This document shows, in pieces, positions 8,660-17,478 of a DNA stretch of 64,000 bases (positions are counted from its first letter, which is position 1; every line of letters begins with the position of its first letter). Location of the stretch: assembly GCA_963752965.1 (NCBI GenBank), contig CAVWAJ010000020.1:12329-76328 (forward strand), given 5' to 3'. A program made the position numbers and the translations under genes. Source of the stretch: QHXW01 sp963752965 (GTDB taxonomy: Bacteria; Acidobacteriota; Terriglobia; Bryobacterales; Bryobacteraceae). Below the pieces are notes generated by a model. The model worked only from the letters and a program-made list of their open reading frames with translations, did not search any database and was not told where the DNA came from.

Positions 8660-9082
8660 ACTCTACCGCGCTCCCAGCGTGGCGTGCATCGGGTCGGCGA
8701 CGGCGAATCTGAAGTGGTACGAGAATCTGAGTAAAGGGCTGAAAAGCACCAGGACTGGCCAAGTGTAAGGTGGGTCACCTCCGATGGAGCTTGGTATTAA
8801 ATTAGCCTGGGCGGAAGCCCAGTTGTGGGGTAAAAGCTCGGTAAGCCGGGTGATGGGGTGGGTGGCAATGCGGGAGAGGACACCGGGCATCCTCCCTCGC
8901 AGTGAGGTGATCTCGATAAATTGGAAGCCGGCCTATGAGCAAGTTCGATACCACTCGTAACTCAAAGCAACCACACCACCAAAGTCGCCGGGCCGTGTGA
9001 AATACCAGACAATCGTGCCAAGACCTGCTGAAAATTCCCCGCCCCAGACGCTTCTGACCGGCGCCCATCCGGTTTGGTTGTT
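8660..9082. other. Intergenic region before the SpoA genes
   Basis: About 420 bases without a credible gene; minus-strand frames here are Arg/Pro-rich and lack ribosome sites. It probably holds the promoter for the SpoA genes. No known riboswitch core was recognised, though short complementary G- and C-rich stretches are present. Confidence 0.4.
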
Positions 9083-9247
9083 ATGGCCTGTCAGACTTTT
9101 GACAGCACCGGTGTCATTGCCATGAACTCTTGGACACAGTTCCTGATGGAACTGCCTGAAAACAAGGAACATAGTTTTGGCAGCCGGGTTGCTCCCGCTT
9201 CCATCTACCTGCCGATGGCGGGCCGGCCACTGAGTCTCAAATTATGA
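9083..9247 (+). CDS. Possible 54-residue leader protein before SpoA genes
   Basis: An ATG at 9083 opens 54 codons (MACQTFDSTGVIAMNSWTQF at the start, GRPLSLKL at the end) whose TGA overlaps the ATG of the next gene as ATGA. That overlap is the usual signature of translational coupling and is the main reason to list it. No ribosome site is visible and the sequence matches no family I know. It may be a real small gene, a coupling leader, or chance. Confidence 0.25.
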   Translation: MACQTFDSTGVIAMNSWTQFLMELPENKEHSFGSRVAPASIYLPMAGRPLSLKL

Positions 9248-9501
9248 CGGCAATCAATAGAGAACGCGAAATGACGCACTTGAGTGATGTCCCCCTAGAA
9301 GTGGAGGTAGAACTTGCTCGTCATACAGCTACGATCCAGGATGTTCTGCAACTTGCTGCAGGGAGCATACTCACTCTAAACAAGGCGGCCGGAGAACCGG
9401 TCGAAATTAGAATAGGCGGGACGTACGTGGGCGTTGGTGAAATCATCGCGTTCAATGATAATGCCGGGGTACGTATCTCCGATCTGAGCGCGGAGCAGTG
9501 A
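9244..9501 (+). CDS. FliN-like SpoA-domain protein (first of three)
   Basis: 85 residues, most of them one SpoA (surface presentation of antigens) domain: LEVEVELARHTATIQDVLQL, a G-S-I-L-T-L strand, and a GEIIAF...GVRIS end. SpoA domains build the lower C-ring of the flagellar switch (FliN/FliM) and the sorting platform of type III secretion. Length is that of a minimal FliN. No flagellar or injectisome gene is nearby; the next two genes also carry SpoA domains. An internal ATG at 9274 is an alternative start. Confidence 0.75.
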   Translation: MTAINREREMTHLSDVPLEVEVELARHTATIQDVLQLAAGSILTLNKAAGEPVEIRIGGTYVGVGEIIAFNDNAGVRISDLSAEQ

Positions 9502-9531
9502 GGCGCACGGTGCCGATGCGGAGGTTGGGCG

Positions 9532-9864
9532 ATGCCTGAAATTTACGGATTTGCCAAATCGGCAGGAGCCGTCGAAAACACCTCAGCTAACGTGAGGGCG
9601 AAGGCACTTTTATTTGACACCAAGTGCACATTGCGGGTGGTCGTAGGAAGAGCCTGGGTGCCATTTGGCAAGCTTCGGAAGTTAGCGAAAGGTGCTGTCA
9701 TAGAACTAGAGGGCAACATACAAAAACCGGCCGAACTACTGGTGAAGGATTGTTTGGTGGCAAGAGGCGAAGTCGTGATCGTCAAGGGCAATTATGGCAT
9801 TCGAGTCACCGAAGTTGCTACCCAATCGGAGCGTCTCCAGGCCACACGGCTCGATTCCGAGTGA
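9532..9864 (+). CDS. FliN-like SpoA-domain protein (second of three)
   Basis: 110 residues with GGAGG eight bases before the ATG. After about 30 variable residues comes a SpoA-type domain: LRVVVGRAWVPFGKLRKLAK, GAVIELEG, then GEVVIVKGNYGIRVTEV. It diverges strongly from the preceding SpoA gene, with more basic residues in the first half, so the two are not recent duplicates and may occupy different positions in one complex. The C-terminal 15 residues are polar. Confidence 0.7.
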   Translation: MPEIYGFAKSAGAVENTSANVRAKALLFDTKCTLRVVVGRAWVPFGKLRKLAKGAVIELEGNIQKPAELLVKDCLVARGEVVIVKGNYGIRVTEVATQSERLQATRLDSE

Positions 9865-9907
9865 GCCGTTTATATGGCTTGCCTGACGTGACCATATACA
9901 TCCTGTT

Positions 9908-10771
9908 ATGAGCGCGCCCGAGACATTGTCGGCAGAGCATCGTTGGCTGCTGGAGCAGTTGGGAACGGGCCTGGCGACAGCAGTGGAGTCGATGGGCAGC
10001 GACCGGCCTACTTGTACCGTGAGCCCAACGGCCGCCCAATTGGTTCGTGACGGTGAAATCGATTCGTTGGTCTATGATCTGAATCTCGCCGGAGGTCCGG
10101 CCCTCGGAATTAACACTGCCGCCAGCGCGTGGAAAGAGATCGCCACGCAAGTGTTAACGGCGGTAGGGATGGAATCGCCGGCAGACCAGCTCTGTCTCGA
10201 AACCTACAGGGAATTAGTCGGTCAGGCTGTCTCGCTCCTCGCGCAGAGTCTCACTTCACGCCTCAAAAAAGAGGTAGTATTCAGCGCCACGCAATCAACA
10301 GCGTTCCCGTTCGGCTCGACGGCTGCTTCCGTAGAAGTGAGCTTCGGCTCGCAACCGCCTGTTGTTGTGTATGTACAGGTGGCAGCGCCGTTCGTCGAAT
10401 TGCTGGCAGCACGCGAAGCCGGGGTTGCAGAGCCTGGGACGGCCACCTCCGCTCGCGCAACCCTGAAAGATCTTGGCACGCTCGAGGACCTGGAAATGTG
10501 CGTCACGGTCTCCCTTGGGACCGCTCGCCTGACACTGGCCGAGGCCATCGCCCTGGGCCCTGGATCCGTGGTCCAACTCAGTTCTAAACTCGATGACTTG
10601 GTGGTAGTCAAAGTGGATGGGAAGACCGTTGCCCTTGGAGAAGTTGTAGCTGTCGGCAACAGCTATGCCGTCCGAGTCACTCACCTTGCTGATCTTCGCG
10701 GGGCAACCATCCCGGGTCGCTCGTCGGTAATCCCATCTCAGCAGCAGTTACAAAGAGTGTTCAAGAATTGA
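9908..10771 (+). CDS. FliY/FliN-like protein: CheX/CheC-like domain plus SpoA domain
   Basis: 287 residues. The first ~170 resemble CheC/CheX-type modules (for example ETYRELVGQAVSLLAQSL followed by a beta-rich half). After an Ala/Thr linker comes a C-terminal SpoA domain (about 195-265: MCVTVSLGTARLTLAEAIAL, VVQLSSKLDDLVVVKVDGK, GEVVAVGNSYAVRVT). This CheC-SpoA layout is that of FliY, a C-ring protein that in some bacteria dephosphorylates CheY. Whether the phosphatase residues are kept was not determined. It lies just before a receiver-HPt-receiver gene, which fits a role at a phospho-signal output. Confidence 0.7.
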   Translation: MSAPETLSAEHRWLLEQLGTGLATAVESMGSDRPTCTVSPTAAQLVRDGEIDSLVYDLNLAGGPALGINTAASAWKEIATQVLTAVGMESPADQLCLETYRELVGQAVSLLAQSLTSRLKKEVVFSATQSTAFPFGSTAASVEVSFGSQPPVVVYVQVAAPFVELLAAREAGVAEPGTATSARATLKDLGTLEDLEMCVTVSLGTARLTLAEAIALGPGSVVQLSSKLDDLVVVKVDGKTVALGEVVAVGNSYAVRVTHLADLRGATIPGRSSVIPSQQQLQRVFKN

Positions 10772-10950
10772 TGCTTCGCCTTTCCGTCCGGAATGCCCAC
10801 TCCGAAATTGAGTGAGGGTCTACGCTGACCAACCCCCATTTCCTGCCGCAAGTCTTGCTTGAGCGATCGTTGTCACAAATAGAATAAAATGACGAAATGT
10901 AGCCCGTCGCTATTACGCCCAAGTAACTCAAATACGCCGGAGGGAATTTC

Positions 10951-12513
10951 GTGATTGCTGGGTGCATGCTGATCGTAGAAGACGCGGCAACCACCTCGGA
11001 CCTGATTCGGGCCTTGGTGTCCGAGCGTGGACTCGATGTGCGCACGGTCAACACCCCGGAGGAAGCGATCCGAGTTCTTGAGGGCCGGCGTCCGAAAATC
11101 ATCTTAGTGGATGTCGAATTCGCTGGAGGCGGCGGCCTGGATCTCGTCAAACAGCTAAGATCCAATCCGGATGGGCATGACGCGATTGTTTTGGGTCTTG
11201 GTAGCTTCCCCGGCCAGCATGACGAACAACAAGCACTGGACGCAGGTTGCCGAGGCTGCATTTGCCGGCCAATTGATCCCGGCGCCTTTCCCGCTGTTAT
11301 CGAGAAGTATCTAGGCCAAAGTGGCGAGCCATCCGGCGCCGCGGCGGCCGCAGACATCGTGGACGTAACTCCAGATCCGGAGTTAGACGCGCTGCGGGAG
11401 GAGTTTGTAGCGGAAGCGATGCAGCAGCTCCAGCAGCTGATCAACACGCTCGATACCGGTCTTGACCGGAAGGCCGCGCGGATCTTCGCGCATCGTTGGG
11501 CGGGGAGCGGTGGCTCAGTCGGTTATCCGGAGGTCAGCCGGATGGCACGCGAGCTCGAGGCCGCTGTCCAGGGCGACAGTCATGAGGCAGATTTTAGAAT
11601 TCACGAGCTACTGGGCATGCTGCGGCGACTGTTTTCGGAGGCCCACAAAGAGCTATCTAGTAAGCAGAAAGCAGTCCCGCCGCCACCTCCGGATGTTTCG
11701 TTCTCTGCACTGGCGCGGGGTTTGGCGGGAAAGCGATTTGCCTTGTTTGGCTTCCAACAAGACGAGGGCGCACATCTCGCCCGAGTGATCGAGCGTTACC
11801 AGGCGTTTTCACGAACTCTTGTCTCCGCCACGCTACCGAGTGCAGAGATGGTCCGGCCGTTCGACGCCGTTATTTTGAACGCACTGGCCGGTTCCGCCAC
11901 TCTTCCACCATGGAACCATCCGCTCCTGCTCATAGGGCAACAAAGCGTACTCTTGGAGCTTCAACCTGTCCGAGACGGCGCGATCGAGTTCTTGTTTTCA
12001 CCCTGGACCGAACAGGAATTGGTATTGCGGCTATTCCGTGTGCTGCACCCTGACTCCCAGGTGGAACAGCAAATGGTTGTCACGAGTGGTGCCAAACGCC
12101 GTGTGCTGGTAGTAGACGACGACTCGACCATGCGAGAACTGGTCAAGACAACCGTGCAGCGCGCGGGGTTGGAGTGTCGAGCGGCCGCTGATGGTGATCA
12201 CGCCCTCGAAATCGTCCGAAGCTGGCAGCCGGACTTGGCAGTCGTCGATGTCGAAATGCCCGGTAAGAACGGATTTGAGGTGCTCGCTTCTCTGCGCGGC
12301 GACCTGATGACTTTCGATATTCCTGTGATTCTCCTGACAGCCTGCCAGCAGGACAAAGAAGTGATCCGTGGCCTGCAACTGGGTGCCGATGACTATGTCG
12401 TGAAGCCGTTTGTTCCCGCGGCGCTCATGGTTCGTGTTAGAAAGCTGCTTAGAAGGCACGTCCGCAGGATCTGGATTAGTACGCCTGGCTCGGGAGGAGT
12501 CGTATATACCTAA
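10951..12513 (+). CDS. Multidomain phosphorelay protein: receiver-HPt-pseudoreceiver-receiver
   Basis: 520 residues from a GTG with AGGGA at suitable spacing. Domain order: receiver 1 (about 5-122, phospho-acceptor D54 in LVDVEF), an HPt domain (about 140-235) with the phosphotransfer His at H181 in AHRWAGSGG, a Pro-rich linker, a receiver-like segment without acidic residues (about 260-368), and receiver 3 (about 384-503) with D389/D390, phospho-acceptor D433 in VVDVEMPGKNG, T463 and K485. There is no kinase or DNA-binding domain. It can take, hold and pass phosphate and probably links an external histidine kinase to the SpoA proteins or free receivers nearby. Confidence 0.85.
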   Translation: MIAGCMLIVEDAATTSDLIRALVSERGLDVRTVNTPEEAIRVLEGRRPKIILVDVEFAGGGGLDLVKQLRSNPDGHDAIVLGLGSFPGQHDEQQALDAGCRGCICRPIDPGAFPAVIEKYLGQSGEPSGAAAAADIVDVTPDPELDALREEFVAEAMQQLQQLINTLDTGLDRKAARIFAHRWAGSGGSVGYPEVSRMARELEAAVQGDSHEADFRIHELLGMLRRLFSEAHKELSSKQKAVPPPPPDVSFSALARGLAGKRFALFGFQQDEGAHLARVIERYQAFSRTLVSATLPSAEMVRPFDAVILNALAGSATLPPWNHPLLLIGQQSVLLELQPVRDGAIEFLFSPWTEQELVLRLFRVLHPDSQVEQQMVVTSGAKRRVLVVDDDSTMRELVKTTVQRAGLECRAAADGDHALEIVRSWQPDLAVVDVEMPGKNGFEVLASLRGDLMTFDIPVILLTACQQDKEVIRGLQLGADDYVVKPFVPAALMVRVRKLLRRHVRRIWISTPGSGGVVYT

Positions 12514-12664
12514 CTGTTCCGGCGGCGTCAGCTTTAGAGTTCCCTTCAACGCTTATTGAAGCCAAGAATACTGTTATAAATCTCACAAACCGCAGCCTGC
12601 CACAACAGTGCATTGCCTTGTCGACTGGCCAGCCGGATCATTCACATTGTTAAATTGGAATGAC

Positions 12665-13816
12665 ATGCCATTACCGAAGAATATCTTCTTCTCATGGTGC
12701 GCGCTTCTTGGCGCAACCCTTCTGACTCTTGCCATCCCCGATGCATACTCCCAGACCGCCAAGAGCGAAGCCAAGCCAGAGCCCGACGTTCTCGTTTTCA
12801 CCGACGGGGAAAGGCTCATTGGACACTTGGTGCGCTCCACCGGTGACAAGGTTACTTTCAAGAGTGACATGGCGGGAGAAGTCACCGTCGAGTGGAAGAA
12901 GGTGCAAGAACTTCACACCTCACAACGCTTCGCGGTTATCGGGAAGAATGTAAAGCTCCGCCATCGCGAAGAAGACGGCATTCCGAAGGGCGCCATCGCA
13001 ATGAAGGAGCAGAAGATTGAGGTAAGCCCCGGAGGAGCGAATCCGCCCCAGACCGTGCCCGTTGCCGATACAGCCAACATTATTGATGAGCCCGGTTTCC
13101 AAAAAGCGCTGCATCGCCCTGGTCTCCTCGAAGATTGGAAAGGCGCACTCACCGGCGGTGCCTCTCTGGTTGAGGCAACCCAGAACAACACGACCCTTAC
13201 TGGCAGCGTCGCCCTGGTGCGAGCTGTCCCGACCGAAAGCTGGATCGAGCCCAGTAACCGCACCCTCATCGATTTCAGCGCCTCGTATGGAAAGGTGACG
13301 CAGCCGGGCACGCCCACCCTAAAGACTTCTATCTTCCATGCCGACGCTGAGCGCGACGAATACTTCACAGCAAGTGTCTACGGTTTCGGACAGCTCGCCT
13401 ACGACCACAACTTCTCCCAAGGCCTGAATCTTCAGCAGTCGTATGGGGGTGGCGTCGGCTGGACTGTCCTCAAAAGCGCAAATCAGGCGCTCGACATAAA
13501 AGCCGCCATGAGTTACGTAAATCAGCAATTCCAGGAGCCTGCGCAGAGTCAGAATCTGGTGGGCTCCACTTTTGCTGAGCGCTATAACCGCACGCTCCCG
13601 CATGGCATCCTGCTTAGTGAGCAGCTTTCCGTCATGCCGGCCTGGAACAATACGAGGGCATACTCCGCGGCCGGTGGGGCTGGGCTGACCCTGCCCGTCT
13701 ACAAGCGGCTTAGCCTGGCAGTCAACGCGCTAGATACGCTCTTGAACGATCCGCCTCCCGGCTTCAAGAAGAATTCCTTCCAGTTCACGACCGGCGTCAC
13801 CTACACGTTGCCCTGA
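12665..13816 (+). CDS. DUF481 (YdiY-like) outer-membrane beta-barrel protein
   Basis: About 383 residues from the ATG at 12665. A signal peptide (FFSWCALLGATLLTLAIPDAYSQ) precedes a periplasmic beta-rich part that contains FTDGERLIGHLVRS. From about residue 150 alternating strands (WKGALTGGASLVEATQNN..., ending FTTGVTYTLP) form the DUF481 barrel. The family is outer-membrane and of unknown function. The frame is open to 12608, but that would place 19 residues before the signal peptide. It converges on priA, with only 2 bases between the stop codons. Confidence 0.7.
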   Translation: MPLPKNIFFSWCALLGATLLTLAIPDAYSQTAKSEAKPEPDVLVFTDGERLIGHLVRSTGDKVTFKSDMAGEVTVEWKKVQELHTSQRFAVIGKNVKLRHREEDGIPKGAIAMKEQKIEVSPGGANPPQTVPVADTANIIDEPGFQKALHRPGLLEDWKGALTGGASLVEATQNNTTLTGSVALVRAVPTESWIEPSNRTLIDFSASYGKVTQPGTPTLKTSIFHADAERDEYFTASVYGFGQLAYDHNFSQGLNLQQSYGGGVGWTVLKSANQALDIKAAMSYVNQQFQEPAQSQNLVGSTFAERYNRTLPHGILLSEQLSVMPAWNNTRAYSAAGGAGLTLPVYKRLSLAVNALDTLLNDPPPGFKKNSFQFTTGVTYTLP

Positions 13817-13818
13817 CG

Positions 13819-16245
13819 TCACATCAGAGTGAGTGGATCGACGTCGATCACCAGCGCAGTTGCCGGCCATTTGTTGTTTAGGGCGAAATCTCGCACCCGC
13901 CGCAGTTGCTCATTGAGTATCTTGCGGCTCGCGGATTTGATCAGCATCTGGTAGCGGAATTCGTTCTTCAGTCGTGGTACCGGCGCCTCCGCCGGGCCCA
14001 TCACTTTGATGCTCTCCGGCGCCGGCGTGAGCAGCCGCCCGAGTTCCGCACTAAGGCGCAGTGCCTCCTCCTGCTTTTCACTGCGCACCAGCAGGTTGGC
14101 CAGGGCAGTGAACGGCGGGTAATGCATCATGCGCCGGAAGTTGAGCTCCTTCTCATAGAACGCCTGGTAGTCATGTGACGCCGCCATGCGAATGGCGTAA
14201 TGATCCGGATTGATGGTCTGGACGAGCACGATGCCAGGCAGATCACCGCGGCCGGCGCGCCCAGCCACCTGCGTCAGGAGCTGGAACGTGCGCTCGGCGG
14301 CGCGAAAATCCGGCAGGCCCAGGCCCACGTCGGCCGAAACCACCCCCACCAGCGTCACGTTGGGAATGTCATGGCCTTTGGCAATCATCTGCGTGCCCAC
14401 CAGGATGTCGTAACTGCGTTCGCGAAACCCTTGCAGGATCACTTCATATTGGCGCTTGCCCGTGACAGTGTCACGATCGAGCCGTGTGATGCGTGCGCGG
14501 GGAAACTCGCGGTGCAACTCCTCCTCTACCTTTTCCGAACCGATGCCCAGAAAGTAGATGTGCTCACTATGGCATTTCGGACACACTGACGGCACGCGCT
14601 CGGCGTAACCGCAGTAGTGGCAAAGCAAGCGGCGATCGCGGCGATGGTAAGTCAGCGTGACCGAGCAGTTGCAGCACTGGATGCGTTCACCGCACGCGCG
14701 GCAAGCCACGAAGCTGGAAAAACCGCGGCGGTTGAGCAACAGCATGATCTGTTCACCGTTATCCAGCCGCTGGCCGATGGCCTCGATGAGCCGTCGCGAG
14801 AACGTCGCTTGCTTGCGCGTTTCCAGAAACTCTTCGCGCATGTCGATCAGCTCGACTGTGGGCAGCGGCCGCTGCTCGACGCGCTCCGGCAGTTCCAGTA
14901 ATGTGTACTTGCCCCGCTGTGCGTTGTACCGGCTCTCCAGGCTCGGTGTGGCCGAGCCAAGTACGACGCATGCCCCGGCAGCCTGCGCGCGAACGATAGC
15001 CACGTCACGGCCGTTGTAACGTGGCGTTTCCTCCTGCTTATAGCTTTGGTCGTGCTCTTCGTCAACCACGATCAACCCTAGATTGCATACCGGCGCGAAA
15101 ACCCCGGAGCGCGTGCCAACCACCACTCCCGCGGATCCTGAGCGAATGCGGCGCCACTGCTCGGTCCGTTCGGTGTCGGTGAACGCGCTGTGCAGGATAG
15201 CCACGCGGTCGCCGAACCTGGCGAAAAACTGGCCCGCGACCGCCGGCGTCAACGCGATTTCCGGTACCAGCAGCAGTGCGCTGCGGCCCGCCGCGAGAGT
15301 CGCCTCAATCGCACTCAGATAAACTTCTGTCTTTCCCGACCCTGTAATTCCATGTAGCAGAAATGTTCGAAATTGTTTCTTCCGAATCGCCGCCTGAATC
15401 GTCGCGAATGCCTCCTGCTGTGCGGCATTCAGAGTGTGCCTAGCGCGCACAGGACCGGCGGTGAAAGCGGACACCGGCTCCCGCGTCACCTTGAGGATTC
15501 GCTTCCGCGCCAGCGACCGTGCGGCCAGGCTCCCGTTGCGCACCTGCTGCTCGACGTCTTTGAGATTGTGTGAACCCGGATGCAGCATCAGAAACGCAAT
15601 CAGCTCGCGTTCCGCCTTGGGCAGCTTGCGATCGCCCGGCTCGTGCTCCAACTCCACGCGCAGCCTCTCTGATGGAACGCGCAGTGGATCGCGTTCGGCA
15701 TGATGCTGTTCCGCCATCAGGAAGCCCTTCCGTTCGAGCGAGCGAATCGCCTTATCCGCGAGTGGCAGTTTCTTTGTGAGATACGCCGCTGAAAGCGGCC
15801 GTTTCTCCAGCATGCGCAGCACAGCCGCCACGGGATCTTCCGGCCCGGCATCGAGCAACAGTTGCCGCGCGGCATCCAGACCGGCAGCAGTCAACGAGTA
15901 AACCTTGCCCACACGGACTTCGCTCGCGAGCGGCAGCATGGCGCGCAACACCTCGCCGAGCGGAGCGCAATAGTAGCCTGCGATCCACCGCGCCAGCGAT
16001 AGCAGTTCCTCATCGAGTACGGGTTCGGAATCGATTAGGCGCAAAGCGTCACGCGCCTCAACCACGGGCTTCTCATCGTGACATCGCAGCGCTACGCCCG
16101 TCAGCTTGCGAACGCCAAACGGCACGATCAGCCGGCAGCCCGGCCGCACACGGTGCCGCAAAGTTTCCGGAAGCGAATACGTGAAGGGGCGGTCGAGTGG
16201 CACGGGCAGACTGACGTCGCAATAAAGGAACGCGCCTTCGGGCAT
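13819..16245 (-). CDS. priA: Primosomal protein N' (replication restart helicase)
   Basis: 808 residues; a 3'-5' superfamily 2 helicase that reloads the replisome at collapsed forks. The N-terminal DNA-binding region starts VSLPVPLDRPFTYSLPE. Walker A is GITGSGKTE (about 299-307) and the DEAH-type motif is VVDEEHDQSYKQEE. The paired zinc-binding clusters are CRACGERIQCCNC and CHYCGYAE...CPKC. The helicase C-terminal motifs ILVGTQMIAKGHD and VAGRAGRG are present. Length is somewhat above the E. coli protein. It is the last gene of the minus-strand operon, starting 6 bases after dinB. Confidence 0.97.
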   Translation of the reverse strand: MPEGAFLYCDVSLPVPLDRPFTYSLPETLRHRVRPGCRLIVPFGVRKLTGVALRCHDEKPVVEARDALRLIDSEPVLDEELLSLARWIAGYYCAPLGEVLRAMLPLASEVRVGKVYSLTAAGLDAARQLLLDAGPEDPVAAVLRMLEKRPLSAAYLTKKLPLADKAIRSLERKGFLMAEQHHAERDPLRVPSERLRVELEHEPGDRKLPKAERELIAFLMLHPGSHNLKDVEQQVRNGSLAARSLARKRILKVTREPVSAFTAGPVRARHTLNAAQQEAFATIQAAIRKKQFRTFLLHGITGSGKTEVYLSAIEATLAAGRSALLLVPEIALTPAVAGQFFARFGDRVAILHSAFTDTERTEQWRRIRSGSAGVVVGTRSGVFAPVCNLGLIVVDEEHDQSYKQEETPRYNGRDVAIVRAQAAGACVVLGSATPSLESRYNAQRGKYTLLELPERVEQRPLPTVELIDMREEFLETRKQATFSRRLIEAIGQRLDNGEQIMLLLNRRGFSSFVACRACGERIQCCNCSVTLTYHRRDRRLLCHYCGYAERVPSVCPKCHSEHIYFLGIGSEKVEEELHREFPRARITRLDRDTVTGKRQYEVILQGFRERSYDILVGTQMIAKGHDIPNVTLVGVVSADVGLGLPDFRAAERTFQLLTQVAGRAGRGDLPGIVLVQTINPDHYAIRMAASHDYQAFYEKELNFRRMMHYPPFTALANLLVRSEKQEEALRLSAELGRLLTPAPESIKVMGPAEAPVPRLKNEFRYQMLIKSASRKILNEQLRRVRDFALNNKWPATALVIDVDPLTLM

Positions 16246-16251
16246 CGTGCG

Positions 16252-17478
16252 CTACTTCGGCTTTCCGGGAAGGCCGGCCGGATTCTCGTGCGTGCGCTCG
16301 CGGAACTTGCCCCGCATGCCGGAGGCGAGCGAAACCGACGCTTCACCGTACTTGTCGCGCAGCCGGTCCGCCGCGGCCAGCGCTTGCTCCCAACGTTGGT
16401 GCTTGTCGTCGCCGAGCAAATCGAGTTGTGGCCCGGCGTCTTCAAACGATGCCGCGTGCACTCCGAGCAGCCGAACCTTGGCGCCCTTATTCCAATTCGC
16501 TCGAAACAGCTCGCGAATCTCCTCGAAGATTTCGGCGTCGACCTGTGTGGGCCGAGCCAGCGTGTGCGCGCGCGTAATGGTCGAGAAATCCTGGTAGCGC
16601 AGCTTGAGCTGGAGCGTCCGCGCGTGCAGATCATTCTCGCGCAGGCGGCGCCCAACCATCTCCGAAAGCCGTGCCAGTGTCGCCTCCAGCACGTCGCCGT
16701 CGGCTGTGTCCTCGCGGTAGGTATGCTCGTGGCTGATCGATTTCGCTTCGGTATCGGCGCCAACTTCGCTCTCGAACCACCCCCCGGCATCGAGCCCGCG
16801 CGCCTTGCCCGTCAGTGCCAGGCCCCATTTGCCGAAACGGCTTTCGAGAAAACCTTCGTCGAACCGCGCCAGGTCGCCGACTTTATGTATACCCAGAGCG
16901 TTCAGATTCTTCTCCGCCACTTTGCCCACGCCCGGAACTTTGCGCACATCGAGCGGCGCAAGAAATCGCGCTTCTTGACCGGCAAGAACCCACAGCACCC
17001 CGTTCGGCTTGGCCTGGTCGGAAGAGATCTTAGCCACCAGCCGCGATGTCCCGATCCCGATCGAGCAGTTGAGCCGGGTCTCCGCTCTCATGGCCTCATG
17101 CAGCGCGTGCGCGGCGCGCAACGGTGGACCAAGCAACCGCTCCGTGCCCGTCATATCGACATAAGCCTCATCAATCGAAGCCATCTCTACTTGCGGCGAA
17201 AATCGGTTCAGCACGCCAAAAACTTGATGGGAACAATCGCGATACCGCTCCGGATGGCCGTCCACGAAGATCGCCTGGGGGCACAACTTGTAAGCCGTGC
17301 GCAACGGCATGGCCGAATGTACCCCGAACTTCCGCGCCTCATACGATGCCGCCGAGACAACCCCGCGTTCGTTCGGCCGCCCACCCACCACAACTGCCTT
17401 GTCCTTGAGCGAGGGATCAAACAGCTCTTCCACGGAAACGAAGAAGGCGTCCATGTCGACATGGAAAATCGTTCTCAT
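16252..17478 (-). CDS. dinB: DNA polymerase IV (Y-family translesion polymerase)
   Basis: 408 residues. The catalytic N-terminus FHVDMDAFFVSVE carries the first metal-binding Asp, and SIDEAYVDMTG carries the second acidic pair. Helix-hairpin-helix elements follow (VRKVPGVGKVAEKNL), then the little-finger domain (about 240-345). The C-terminal ~50 residues are charged and lack an evident clamp-binding QLSLF peptide; QLDLLGD near residue 372 is a possible beta-clamp motif. The start codon overlaps the prmC stop (ATGA), so the two are translationally coupled. Y-family polymerases bypass template damage with low fidelity. Confidence 0.95.
   Translation of the reverse strand: MRTIFHVDMDAFFVSVEELFDPSLKDKAVVVGGRPNERGVVSAASYEARKFGVHSAMPLRTAYKLCPQAIFVDGHPERYRDCSHQVFGVLNRFSPQVEMASIDEAYVDMTGTERLLGPPLRAAHALHEAMRAETRLNCSIGIGTSRLVAKISSDQAKPNGVLWVLAGQEARFLAPLDVRKVPGVGKVAEKNLNALGIHKVGDLARFDEGFLESRFGKWGLALTGKARGLDAGGWFESEVGADTEAKSISHEHTYREDTADGDVLEATLARLSEMVGRRLRENDLHARTLQLKLRYQDFSTITRAHTLARPTQVDAEIFEEIRELFRANWNKGAKVRLLGVHAASFEDAGPQLDLLGDDKHQRWEQALAAADRLRDKYGEASVSLASGMRGKFRERTHENPAGLPGKPK

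Noticed and set aside
8660..9082. Possible c-di-GMP riboswitch before the SpoA genes
   Set aside because: The conserved GGGCAAACC-type core and receptor loop of the GEMM class were not found.
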